NCBI GenBank assembly: GCA_022563625.1 | Contig: JADFNA010000085.1 | Span: 1 to 6,896 of the forward strand | Reading direction: 5' to 3' | DNA: 6,896 nucleotides | Origin: Candidatus Zixiibacteriota bacterium | Lineage (GTDB): Bacteria > Zixibacteria > MSB-5A5 > GN15 > JACZUZ01 | In this document: positions 1 through 5,765 of the stretch, piece by piece | How the letters are laid out: the number at the start of each line of letters is the position of its first letter | Position numbering within the stretch: the stretch's first letter is position 1 | Position numbers and translations under genes: made by a program | Notes under the pieces: model-generated | Database searches by the model: none | Seen by the model: only the letters and a program-made list of their open reading frames with translations | Told to the model about the DNA's origin: nothing

Positions 1-938
1 TGTTGCCAGCCAAATGTGCGCAGCATCCGATAGATAAACCAAATCCCAAAGGGAAGTGCATAAATATATCCTGTGCCTTTGGTCAGCATCATAAGCCCCA
101 ATGCTACTCCCACTGCGCCAACTGACCATGGATTGCTAATGTTTTGTAATGTAGCCAACCCAAACACTACCAAACATACTGTCCAGGCTGCAAGCACATA
201 ATCATTTTGGGTTGTTGTTGCCTGCATAATGCCCATAGGAATTGAAGCAGTCAATAAGGCAGACATCGCCCTTTGAAGCGAATTTCCCCCAAGTTTTTTT
301 GTAATCTCAGTGACTCCTATCATCGCGACAACCATTGAAAACCACTGAATGAGTCTTGTAACACTATCGCTCCCCATCAAAAACCTTGCATTCAATAAAG
401 CGTATTCTGCAAATGGCGGAAAGGTGATTTGGCGTAGATCGTGGCTGGCAAAATGCGCAAGGTTTCCCTGCTGATCCCAATAAATAATACGTGCTAGGTG
501 ATAGGTCATAGAATCGTAGTCGTTCGGAATCGGATAAATAAATATGATCGCTAATAGAACCGCGGCTTGCAATATGAGAATCCCTACAATGAGTTTCAAG
601 GCCCAACCACTTTTCAATAATTTATTTATCTCCGCCCTTATTTCTTGCAATAATTTAGGTAATATATTCGCCTGATTCAGAACAGATCGAATACTTACAC
701 CGGCAGTAAAAACGAACGCGATACTCCATCCCGCCCGCACGTTCATCTCGGTAATCGCAGAGAATAGGCTCAATCCCTCAGTGATGATTACTATTTCCAC
801 ACCCAAGGCTAGTGCGCTCAACATGAATATTTCCGCCAGCGAAGTTTCATGTCCCCGCCTCCTGACCAATTTGAAAATTAATAGAAATGTGATCGACCAG
901 TAAAAGCCTACCAATAAAAGAAAAAGTATTATGATCAT
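1..938 (-). CDS. GT-C (family 39-like) integral membrane glycosyltransferase, C-terminus beyond the window
   Basis: Polyprenyl-phosphate-sugar-dependent glycosyltransferase by family resemblance. 312 N-terminal residues are visible and the frame runs off the left edge. Hydrophobic segments lie at about residues 1-22, 37-60, 70-85, 113-137, 197-210, 225-262 and 271-304. After the third or fourth membrane segment comes the loop motif NDYDSMTYHLARI (139-151), followed by RQITFPPFAEYALL (169-182). This Asp-containing first outer loop is the expected catalytic site of GT-C enzymes. TTTQNDYVLAAW (241-252) and LTKGTGY (285-291) are also typical of the subfamily. The ATG at 938 is the first ATG after an in-frame stop at 993-995 and has an AAGG six bases upstream. 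The gene lies downstream of a second GT-C gene and a UbiA gene on the same strand, but a 484-base gap makes co-transcription doubtful. The sugar and acceptor cannot be told from sequence. Confidence 0.85.
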   Translation of the reverse strand, partial: MIIILFLLLVGFYWSITFLLIFKLVRRRGHETSLAEIFMLSALALGVEIVIITEGLSLFSAITEMNVRAGWSIAFVFTAGVSIRSVLNQANILPKLLQEIRAEINKLLKSGWALKLIVGILILQAAVLLAIIFIYPIPNDYDSMTYHLARIIYWDQQGNLAHFASHDLRQITFPPFAEYALLNARFLMGSDSVTRLIQWFSMVVAMIGVTEITKKLGGNSLQRAMSALLTASIPMGIMQATTTQNDYVLAAWTVCLVVFGLATLQNISNPWSVGAVGVALGLMMLTKGTGYIYALPFGIWFIYRMLRTFGWQ

Positions 939-944
939 TAATCG

Positions 945-948
945 CCTT
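945..948 (-). promoter_or_regulatory. ribosome binding site of the left-edge GT-C gene
   Basis: Minus-strand AAGG lies six bases before the ATG at 938. It supports that start over any non-ATG codon further upstream in the open frame, which extends only to 992. Confidence 0.5.
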
Positions 949-1323
949 GGCTCAGTGTCTAGTCTGAAAAAATACCTGCATAAATCAATGGTTCATTTGT
1001 TTTGGTTTAAGTTATAAACATCTGCTCGCCGTTCATCTTGGGAGCAATAAACGACCGATTCTTGAAAAACGTAATATAACACAGATACAGGTTACTACTA
1101 AATATTATTTATTTTTTAGGCGCCCGTCCAGAGAATGGATGGCGTAGATAAATTTGGGCAAGAACTTTCCCCCAGATGATATCCCCCCCATGTTCTGAAG
1201 GCAGCCACTCTATTAAATACTTACTAATTTTTCCTCACTACATACAGTTGCCCAGGTGAGCAACCACTCTTATAACGCTTTTCCTTTCACCTCCCATTTG
1301 CCTTCTGCGCGTACACAAAATAT

Positions 1324-1343
1324 GAAGCCATTTATTAGGCTTC
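1324..1343 (-). terminator. possible terminator hairpin downstream of the truncated GT-C gene
   Basis: Perfect 6-bp arms GAAGCC and GGCTTC enclose an 8-base AT-only loop, about 80 bases beyond the stop at 1423. On the minus strand the stem is followed by ATATTTTG, a poor T-tract. The distance and the weak tail keep this tentative. Confidence 0.25.
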
Positions 1344-1422
1344 GCTGAGATAAATTGTTGGATTCATACTTGTTTCTATCATGCATCTCTCCAATGTGAT
1401 CCTGTTGGTTTCATCATGCCAA

Positions 1423-3024
1423 TTAGTCGGAAATTCTTTTGACAGTCACGAATACAGCGTTTTCTCTTGCTACGCGAAAAACGTCCTCGCCTTCAATTTG
1501 AGCAATTGTGTCCCCAATCAGTCTTGTTGATATGATTCCATACTCATATTGATTATAGTTCCCAGGCGCAAGTTCAAGGAAACTCTGAATACTTAGATCA
1601 TCACGTGCGTAATTACTTGCAATCCTGGGCGCTCCCCAAACTATGATTCTCGCCTTCGGCTTGGAGATCAGGTTCACATATTCCATTGCCTCTTTATAGG
1701 AGGTTGCCCAGTAATCAAGCTCATAAGTTTGAATAGCTCCTTCGAGACCCCCGATAAACCTGTTATAGTAAATATATTCGTATGGGTGCAATTTTACCGA
1801 AGAATAAACGCCAGGAGTGATTATTCCTGCGATAATAAGAACAAAAATCCATTTGTGTTTTAATTTATGATAAATGCTATCAAGAAAGATTCCAGAAAAA
1901 ACAAATATCGGTGGAACGATAAATAATAACTGTCTAAAATTATCATACACCGTCGGTCGGGTGATGATGGTATAAAGAGTTGGCATCCAAAACCATAGTA
2001 ATAATATGAAAGTCCCTGGAATATTCTTTCTGCGCGTGATTGCAAAATAAATGGCGATAATCAATCCCCCTAGGAAGAGTAACGCGGTCGGTTCGGTAAA
2101 TTGAAGCAGTAGGAGGGTTGGCAGGTACATGCTGGGAAGTTCTGTCGAACTATATAAAACCCCATCAAACAGCACTTTCCCTTCCCAGGGAAAGTTAGTC
2201 GTCAAGCTTAAACTTTCAATGAACCTGGAAAAAGGCGCTTGCCATAAGAATGGCCAAGAAACGTATGTTACCAGAGCCCCCACGGAAAAATACGCGATGA
2301 TGGTGGCTACTGAGTAGTGCCTCCATATGTATATCAAATATATTGCAACCAAACCCCCCGCAGCGGGTCCGATTACTCGGATCGAAGTGCTTATACCTAA
2401 TATTATTCCCGCGAAGATCAACTTTGGATTTGATAGATTTCTCCATACTTTTTTAGGCAAGGACATACCAAATTCCCGCAGAATTGGTCGCATCAATTCT
2501 GACCATAGCTTTCTACTGGAAACTCGAAATTGCCGCAAAAAGACGAACATAAAGAAGAGGATTATTCCACCCATTAAATATGAATAAATTCGCCAAAATA
2601 TCATTGTGCCCCTCTGGACATAGCTTTCTAGCGCTATTTCAGCTGAATTTTCCGCCAATTGTGCCCCTAAGCTCCCCAAGGGCGAATCTGGATCCGCACT
2701 AAGAACATACTCCACCAATCCCGCTAATATTAAGTTTATCTCCCCGCTCGCCAAGAATATCACCACTCCAATTGAGATGACTAGGCCAATCCGTCTTAGT
2801 ATTATTAATAGATATGATTTTGAGTCGTTCCATTCGCGATGTAACGTAAGGAATAGGTTTTCCATCTTTGGGGAAGGTATACCCTCTTCGCCGATTATTT
2901 TTGAATTGGACAACCAAAACCCTGAAGCAATCGTCGCCATAAAAAACGCCATAAAGCACAAACGGAGTGGTTGTCCACAGATATTCACTGCCCAGTTTGG
3001 TTTCCACATCCGGTGAGATAACAT
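1423..3024 (-). CDS. C-terminal part of a GT-C (family 39-like) glycosyltransferase, probably 5'-truncated
   Basis: The open frame gives 533 residues, but protein homology probably starts only at about residue 23 (base 2957), at FMAFFMATIASGFW. In full-length relatives that segment follows an NPKD-type motif in mid-protein. The rest fits the family. A soluble or amphipathic stretch lies around 107-140 (SPLGSLGAQLAENSAEI), followed by many membrane helices. Then come FAGIILGISTSIRVIGPAAG (204-223), the loop FPWEGKVLFDG (278-288), HPYEYIYYNRFIGG (413-426) and ELDYWATSYKEA (435-446). The usual N-terminal helices and the catalytic Asp loop are missing, roughly 200 residues. The nominal ATG at 3024 has no Shine-Dalgarno sequence and lies inside conserved UbiA coding sequence, so it is unlikely to be a real start. 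The ATG at 2865, residue 54, is a possible start, also without obvious support. Base composition is AT-rich compared with UbiA upstream. Most likely a pseudogene or an assembly chimera. Confidence 0.75.
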   Translation of the reverse strand: MLSHRMWKPNWAVNICGQPLRLCFMAFFMATIASGFWLSNSKIIGEEGIPSPKMENLFLTLHREWNDSKSYLLIILRRIGLVISIGVVIFLASGEINLILAGLVEYVLSADPDSPLGSLGAQLAENSAEIALESYVQRGTMIFWRIYSYLMGGIILFFMFVFLRQFRVSSRKLWSELMRPILREFGMSLPKKVWRNLSNPKLIFAGIILGISTSIRVIGPAAGGLVAIYLIYIWRHYSVATIIAYFSVGALVTYVSWPFLWQAPFSRFIESLSLTTNFPWEGKVLFDGVLYSSTELPSMYLPTLLLLQFTEPTALLFLGGLIIAIYFAITRRKNIPGTFILLLWFWMPTLYTIITRPTVYDNFRQLLFIVPPIFVFSGIFLDSIYHKLKHKWIFVLIIAGIITPGVYSSVKLHPYEYIYYNRFIGGLEGAIQTYELDYWATSYKEAMEYVNLISKPKARIIVWGAPRIASNYARDDLSIQSFLELAPGNYNQYEYGIISTRLIGDTIAQIEGEDVFRVARENAVFVTVKRISD

Positions 3025-3685
3025 ACATGATGTACACCACCACCACCGATGCGGTGACGATGCCCATCAGTTGGTCGAGAAAATATGCCGAGTAGCTTTT
3101 CAGGCTGAGGCGGTGTGAGGATGCGGTTTCTTTGCCGAGCAGAATGAGCTCATGGCGCCGCTTGCCGAATCCGAGAAACAGCGCCAGCAAAAATGTGCAG
3201 ACAAACAAACCGGTGTCAAATCGAACGTCAATTGCCACTGCTCCCGCCCAGGCGCGCAGGACAAAACCGATAGCGATTATCATCACGTCGATGATGACAT
3301 AGCGTTTGAGTATCAGAGTATAGAGAAAGCTCAGGACAATATACGCGGCGGCCACTATCGCAAAGCTCTGCCCCAGCGCCAGTGACCCGAACAGCGCCGC
3401 AACCGCAAGCGCCGATGCCAGCGCCCAGGCGCCAGCCGGGCTGACAGCGCCCGAGGCGATGGGGCGGTTGCGTTTGAGCGGGTGCTGTTTGTCCTGCTCG
3501 CGGTCGAAAATGTCGTTGACGACATAAACCAGCGACGCCAGGGCGCAGAAAACGGCAAAGGCATAAAACGCAAGCAACGCCGAGTGCGGCTCCCGCGCCA
3601 GACCGCCAAAGATCAGCCCGCCGAAAACAATGACATTCTTGATCCAGTGCGCGGGCCTGAGTAATTTGAGATAATCCGCCAGCAT
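2699..3685 (-). CDS. UbiA-family prenyltransferase, decaprenyl-phosphate phosphoribosyltransferase-like, C-terminus replaced
   Basis: Predicted to transfer 5-phosphoribose from PRPP to a polyprenyl phosphate in the membrane, the first step to polyprenyl-phosphate arabinose or ribose donors. The N-terminus LLRPAHWIKNVIVF (8-21) and the motif NDIFDREQDKQHPLKRNRP (57-75) are diagnostic. The Asp residues 57-65 bind Mg-diphosphate. LKRYVIIDVMIIAIGFVLRAWAGA (126-149), LALFLGFGKRRHELILL (167-183) and YSAYFLDQ (198-205) follow. TPFVLYGVF (240-248) is the last stretch that matches the family. Relatives continue with RYLYLV-like residues and a final membrane helix to about 300 residues. Here residues from about 249 to 328 are hydrophilic, family-unlike, and read out of frame through the neighbouring glycosyltransferase. 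The start is fixed by a TAA in the same frame 15 bases upstream. No good Shine-Dalgarno is present. Family assignment is sure; activity of this copy is doubtful. Confidence 0.88.
   Translation of the reverse strand: MLADYLKLLRPAHWIKNVIVFGGLIFGGLAREPHSALLAFYAFAVFCALASLVYVVNDIFDREQDKQHPLKRNRPIASGAVSPAGAWALASALAVAALFGSLALGQSFAIVAAAYIVLSFLYTLILKRYVIIDVMIIAIGFVLRAWAGAVAIDVRFDTGLFVCTFLLALFLGFGKRRHELILLGKETASSHRLSLKSYSAYFLDQLMGIVTASVVVVYIMYVISPDVETKLGSEYLWTTTPFVLYGVFYGDDCFRVLVVQFKNNRRRGYTFPKDGKPIPYVTSRMERLKIISINNTKTDWPSHLNWSGDILGERGDKLNISGIGGVCS
2935..2955 (-). repeat. 9-base direct repeat at the UbiA/glycosyltransferase junction
   Basis: TTTATGGCG occurs twice on the minus strand (2955-2947 and 2943-2935), separated by TTT. 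It lies exactly where UbiA similarity ends (LYGVF) and GT-C similarity begins (FMAFFMA). Short repeats at a breakpoint suit microhomology-mediated joining or an assembly error. Confidence 0.7.
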
Positions 3686-3691
3686 GGCGGA
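3675..3691. repeat. perfect inverted repeat over the UbiA start codon
   Basis: TCCGCCA (3675-3681) and TGGCGGA (3685-3691) enclose the loop GCA. The minus-strand ATG of UbiA occupies 3685-3683, at the stem-loop boundary. In mRNA the hairpin would hold the start codon partly closed. It could affect translation or be chance. Confidence 0.45.
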
Positions 3692-3757
3692 GATAAGTTA
3701 CATCGCGGCGGGTGAATAGTCCAGATTGTTGTAATTCATATATTCCGGCGGCGGGAA

Positions 3758-3786
3758 TTGACACTCTACTTTTTGGCATGTAGATT
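3758..3786 (+). promoter_or_regulatory. sigma70-like promoter for the DUF4242 gene
   Basis: A consensus -35 TTGACA (3758-3763) is separated by 17 bases from a -10-like TAGATT (3781-3786, four of six matches). It points at the DUF4242 gene and predicts a leader of about 150 bases. It sits in the 255-base divergent gap shared with UbiA. No operator-like repeat is obvious next to it. Confidence 0.45.
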
Positions 3787-3928
3787 GCGTTTCGAAGTCC
3801 AGGCAGCTTTTGAATTTGCTTTCTCTAAAACTTCGGCCTGAAAGTGTAGATCTGGAATATTGAAATGAATAGACAGTATTCGCTTTGTTTTCATACGGGG
3901 AATCGCTGTCAACAATCACCCGGTAAAA

Positions 3929-3933
3929 AAGGA
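3929..3933 (+). promoter_or_regulatory. ribosome binding site that selects the ATG at 3941
   Basis: AAGGA, within an A-run, lies 7 bases before the ATG at 3941 but only 1 base before the in-frame ATG at 3935. The later ATG, giving MPKFLIE, is therefore the better start. Confidence 0.75.
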
Positions 3934-3940
3934 CATGATC

Positions 3941-4213
3941 ATGCCTAAATTCTTAATCGAACGCGAAATACCAAGAGTGGGCGACTTAAGCTCAGACGAA
4001 CTCCAATCCATAGCGGCCAAGTCTTGTGACGTGTTACGGGAGTTGGGGCCGCAGATAAGCTGGGTTCACAGCTATGTCACCGGCGACAAAGTGTATTGCG
4101 TTTACATCGCGCCAAATGAAGAGCTCATTCGCCAACACGCCGAGAAGGCCGGTTTCCCCGCCAACAAAATCTCACAAATCAGCGCAATCATCGACCCAAC
4201 GACAGCTGAATAA
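3941..4213 (+). CDS. DUF4242 family small protein (SCO4226-like)
   Basis: A 90-residue soluble protein covering the full DUF4242 domain. MPKFLIEREIP opens the first strand. LSSDELQSIAAKSCDVLREL forms a helix around residues 18-36. WVHSYVTGDKVYCVYIAPNEELIRQHAEKAGFPANKI (about 42-78) is the family's most conserved block, and the protein ends IIDPTTAE. The family is known to adopt a ferredoxin-like alpha/beta fold and one Streptomyces member (SCO4226) binds nickel. No enzymatic reaction is established, so a metal-binding or sensing role is only an inference here. It is the only plus-strand gene in the window, with its own promoter and ribosome binding site, and looks monocistronic. Length is normal and nothing suggests damage. 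Confidence 0.92.
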   Translation: MPKFLIEREIPRVGDLSSDELQSIAAKSCDVLRELGPQISWVHSYVTGDKVYCVYIAPNEELIRQHAEKAGFPANKISQISAIIDPTTAE

Positions 4214-4245
4214 GTTTGATGTGACTAATCTTCCTCAGCGACTGG

Positions 4246-4267
4246 GTGGCCCGAACGTCCGGGCCAC
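4246..4267. terminator. GC-rich inverted repeat after the DUF4242 gene
   Basis: Perfect 8-bp arms GTGGCCCG and CGGGCCAC enclose the loop AACGTC, 33 bases after the DUF4242 stop. There is no T-tract on either strand, so a factor-independent terminator is not proven. It may end the plus-strand transcript as a stable 3' hairpin. Confidence 0.4.
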
Positions 4268-4287
4268 GCTGCCGAGCCAAATCGTCA

Positions 4288-4301
4288 GGCGATTAATCGC
4301 C
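4288..4301. repeat. 14-base perfect palindrome
   Basis: GGCGATTAATCGCC reads the same on both strands. ATCG/CGAT (4281-4284 and 4302-4305) lie outside it as a further imperfect pair. Its place between two convergent genes argues against an operator and for a structural element or a decayed repeat. Confidence 0.45.
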
Positions 4302-4354
4302 CGATCTTGACAAGATATATAGCGAACCCGACGGGACAGATGGAACTGATTTGA

Positions 4355-4374
4355 GATTTTGTCGTTACAAAATC
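4355..4374 (-). terminator. hairpin just downstream of the dockerin gene
   Basis: Perfect 8-bp arms GATTTTGT and ACAAAATC with the loop CGTT begin 11 bases beyond the stop at 4385. Placement fits a transcript end, but no T-tract follows on the minus strand. Confidence 0.35.
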
Positions 4375-4384
4375 GTGTTCTGGA

Positions 4385-5218
4385 TTACAGACCTGTCGTT
4401 CCACAAATCGGCGCTGGGCCGCCGGTAAAGAGTCGCGCGATGCCGTAAGTAACGTCAGCCATGTTTAGTATATTGTCCCCATTAGCGTCTGCTTCATCTT
4501 GACATTCTGGCTCAGGTCCGCCGGTGAAAATTCTGGCGATAATGAAAATCATGTCCGCAATATTATATTTTCCATCACCATTCGCGTCGCCCGGATCACA
4601 GCAACACAAAGTTGGGAAGGACAGCAATTCAAGGCGGAAAACAGTTACGCGATCGACATCGAAGCGGACCTGCCTGAGTATGAGGGAGTCGCCGATTTCT
4701 ACAATGTCCGGAGGGATAATCAGCTTGACCAAACCAAAGCCTATTTCGATTGTTTCCCCGCCGCCTGGAAACACGATGAATGAATTCGGTACAATCGTTG
4801 GGTCGCAGACGCTGCCAGGATCAGTGGGACCAGGCGCTAGAAAAACCTTGCCGTCACTGATAAACCATGTACCCTGGGTGATATTGCAGAAAATCTCAGG
4901 GAACACCCCGGTATCAGCAGTTGAGTCGTAAACGTGCGTGTATGTACCCGCTTGCTTACACCCGTCGACACCGAGGCGAATCGCCATCACGACCGGCATG
5001 CTGTCGGTTTTCCTTAGCCCGCCTCCTATGAAGTTCTTGGTGACAAACAAGAAACCTCTATAATCCCCTTCAATTCCCCGGGGAACGGGTAAGGCATGAA
5101 GGCTATCATTAACGAGAAAACTATCCTTAGCTACAACACCACTTTCACTGACGTCCGCGCATAACACAAGAGTAGTTAAGAGCGCCAAAATATTCAATCG
5201 CGGGGAGGTGTTGTGCAT
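4385..5218 (-). CDS. secreted protein with C-terminal type I dockerin-like doublet
   Basis: 277 residues. The N-terminus has a Sec-type signal with a hydrophobic core at about 8-20 and small residues after it. The LVLC at 17-20 lacks the small residue before Cys needed for a lipobox. The middle (about 40-200) is beta-rich, with Cys 87, 111 and 138, and I do not recognise it. After CCCDPG (205-210) come two EF-hand-like repeats. GDANGDGKYNIAD (210-222) leads into FTGGPEP, and ADANGDNILNMAD (243-255) leads into FTGGPAP. The Asp/Asn positions 211, 213, 215, 222 and 244, 246, 248, 255 are the calcium ligands of dockerin loops. Such doublets bind cohesins in cellulosomes, but in FCB-type genomes they commonly cap many secreted proteins and may serve in surface anchoring or assembly. 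An AAGGAG eight bases before the ATG supports the start. No partner cohesin is in view. Confidence 0.9.
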   Translation of the reverse strand: MHNTSPRLNILALLTTLVLCADVSESGVVAKDSFLVNDSLHALPVPRGIEGDYRGFLFVTKNFIGGGLRKTDSMPVVMAIRLGVDGCKQAGTYTHVYDSTADTGVFPEIFCNITQGTWFISDGKVFLAPGPTDPGSVCDPTIVPNSFIVFPGGGETIEIGFGLVKLIIPPDIVEIGDSLILRQVRFDVDRVTVFRLELLSFPTLCCCDPGDANGDGKYNIADMIFIIARIFTGGPEPECQDEADANGDNILNMADVTYGIARLFTGGPAPICGTTGL

Positions 5219-5226
5219 CGTGTTTT

Positions 5227-5232
5227 CTCCTT
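5227..5232 (-). promoter_or_regulatory. strong ribosome binding site of the dockerin gene
   Basis: Minus-strand AAGGAG lies 8 bases upstream of the ATG at 5218, close to the anti-Shine-Dalgarno consensus. It confirms that start. Confidence 0.75.
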
Positions 5233-5264
5233 ATCACTTGGAAGGAACGACTATTCTCTACCTG

Positions 5265-5293
5265 ATGATAACCACTACCATTGAAATGAGCAA
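5265..5293 (-). promoter_or_regulatory. candidate promoter of the dockerin gene
   Basis: On the minus strand TTGCTC (5293-5288) and TATCAT (5270-5265, five of six to consensus) are 17 bases apart. Transcription would start about 40 bases before the ATG. The weak -35 keeps confidence modest. It would make the dockerin gene independent of the ferredoxin gene upstream. Confidence 0.35.
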
Positions 5294-5316
5294 TATCGTT
5301 GCGTAGAATACAACAT

Positions 5317-5360
5317 GTCAGAACCCGTCGAGAGCTGCCGCTCTCTTTGGGGATTCTGAC
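5317..5360. repeat. palindromic element 1, downstream of ferredoxin
   Basis: Outer arms GTCAGAA (5317-5323) and TTCTGAC (5354-5360) enclose CCC/GGG pairing. A second inner hairpin is formed by GAGAGC (5330-5335) and GCTCTC (5340-5345) around TGCC. The plus-strand right end continues as CTGACCTAC, the same nine bases that end element 2 at 5745. It lies just beyond the ferredoxin stop. There is no T-tract, so it resembles a dispersed intergenic repeat more than a terminator. Confidence 0.65.
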
Positions 5361-5374
5361 CTACGTAACTGCCG

Positions 5375-5686
5375 CTACGCGCCTTTGTAGATGTCGAAAT
5401 TTTTGAAGTGGGTTGGATAATCCTGCGGCGGGATGTGTTTTTCCGGGTGCAGGGATTTTGCTCGCGCCAACAAATCAACCTCCGGTTCAATATTCCCCAG
5501 GTCGGTTATGCAGGAGTCGACCGGACAAATATCGGCGCATTGCGGTACGTCATAATGCCCGACGCATTCCGTGCATTTGGCCGGGTCAATGACATACACA
5601 TCATCGCCTTCGGAAATCGCATCATTGGGGCACGGGTCCACGCATATGTCGCAGTTCGTGCATTCATCTGTGATCAGGTATGCCAT
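5375..5686 (-). CDS. 2[4Fe-4S] ferredoxin, Alvin/YfhL type
   Basis: A 103-residue cytoplasmic electron carrier. The first cluster motif is CTNCDICVDPCP (Cys 9, 12, 15, 19). The second is C38-x2-C41-x8-C50-x3-C54 followed by PVDSC. The eight-residue spacing within the second motif (CVGHYDVPQC, 41-50) is the mark of the Allochromatium vinosum-type ferredoxins, which carry two low-potential clusters. Cys59 is an extra cysteine. A C-terminal tail of about 45 residues, charged and without cysteines, is family-like. ATG at 5686 is preceded by a weak AAGAGA at seven bases. The gene follows a 2-oxoacid dehydrogenase gene by 79 bases. That neighbour hands electrons to NAD through E3 rather than to ferredoxin, so a direct partnership is uncertain. 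The redox partner cannot be named from the window. Confidence 0.94.
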   Translation of the reverse strand: MAYLITDECTNCDICVDPCPNDAISEGDDVYVIDPAKCTECVGHYDVPQCADICPVDSCITDLGNIEPEVDLLARAKSLHPEKHIPPQDYPTHFKNFDIYKGA

Positions 5687-5699
5687 GTTCAGGTCTCTT

Positions 5700-5741
5700 G
5701 TCAGGAGCGCAGGGGTGGCTGCGCCACTGGCGCCTCCTGAC
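5700..5741. repeat. palindromic element 2, between E1 beta and ferredoxin
   Basis: Outer arms GTCAGGAG (5700-5707) and CTCCTGAC (5734-5741) extend through GCGC on both sides with one bulged base. An inner GTGGC (5715-5719) pairs with GCCAC (5723-5727) around TGC. The right end reads CTGACCTAC, as in element 1. Its left end directly touches the ribosome binding region of the ferredoxin gene on the minus strand. Confidence 0.7.
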
Positions 5742-5765
5742 CTACCGGGGGTCGATTTCGTGTCT

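Larger units (their letters stand above)
939..1422. other. 484-base AT-rich gap without a recognisable complete gene
   Basis: No full-length gene is seen. Two short minus-strand frames look somewhat protein-like. One, 1105-1191, ends in KFLPKFIYAIHSLDGRLKNK. The other, 1272-1386, ends in FCVRAEGKWEVKGKAL. Neither has a Shine-Dalgarno sequence or a family I can name. They may be remnants of decayed genes or chance frames. The right side holds a hairpin at 1324-1343 behind the stop of the next gene. The left side must hold the promoter of the gene starting at 938, but no convincing -35/-10 pair stands out. Confidence 0.5.

Noticed and set aside
2699..3024. Genuine 326-base overlap of two same-strand genes or programmed frameshift fusing UbiA to the glycosyltransferase
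   Set aside because: Both proteins lose family similarity exactly at the junction, the downstream start has no ribosome site, and no slippery-site logic would restore either missing domain.
3228..3779. Long minus-strand frame overlapping UbiA
   Set aside because: Out-of-frame shadow, rich in Arg, Gly and Cys, while the UbiA frame carries all the conserved motifs.
3698..3919. Minus-strand 73-codon frame upstream of UbiA
   Set aside because: Non-ATG start, no ribosome site, no recognisable family, and it covers the good plus-strand promoter at 3758-3786.
3935..3940. Earlier ATG for the DUF4242 gene
   Set aside because: It is one base from the Shine-Dalgarno sequence; the ATG at 3941 has correct spacing and matches the family N-terminus.
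5159..5170. Lipoprotein signal in the dockerin protein
   Set aside because: The residue before the Cys in LVLC is Leu, not Gly, Ala or Ser, so an ordinary signal peptide is more likely.
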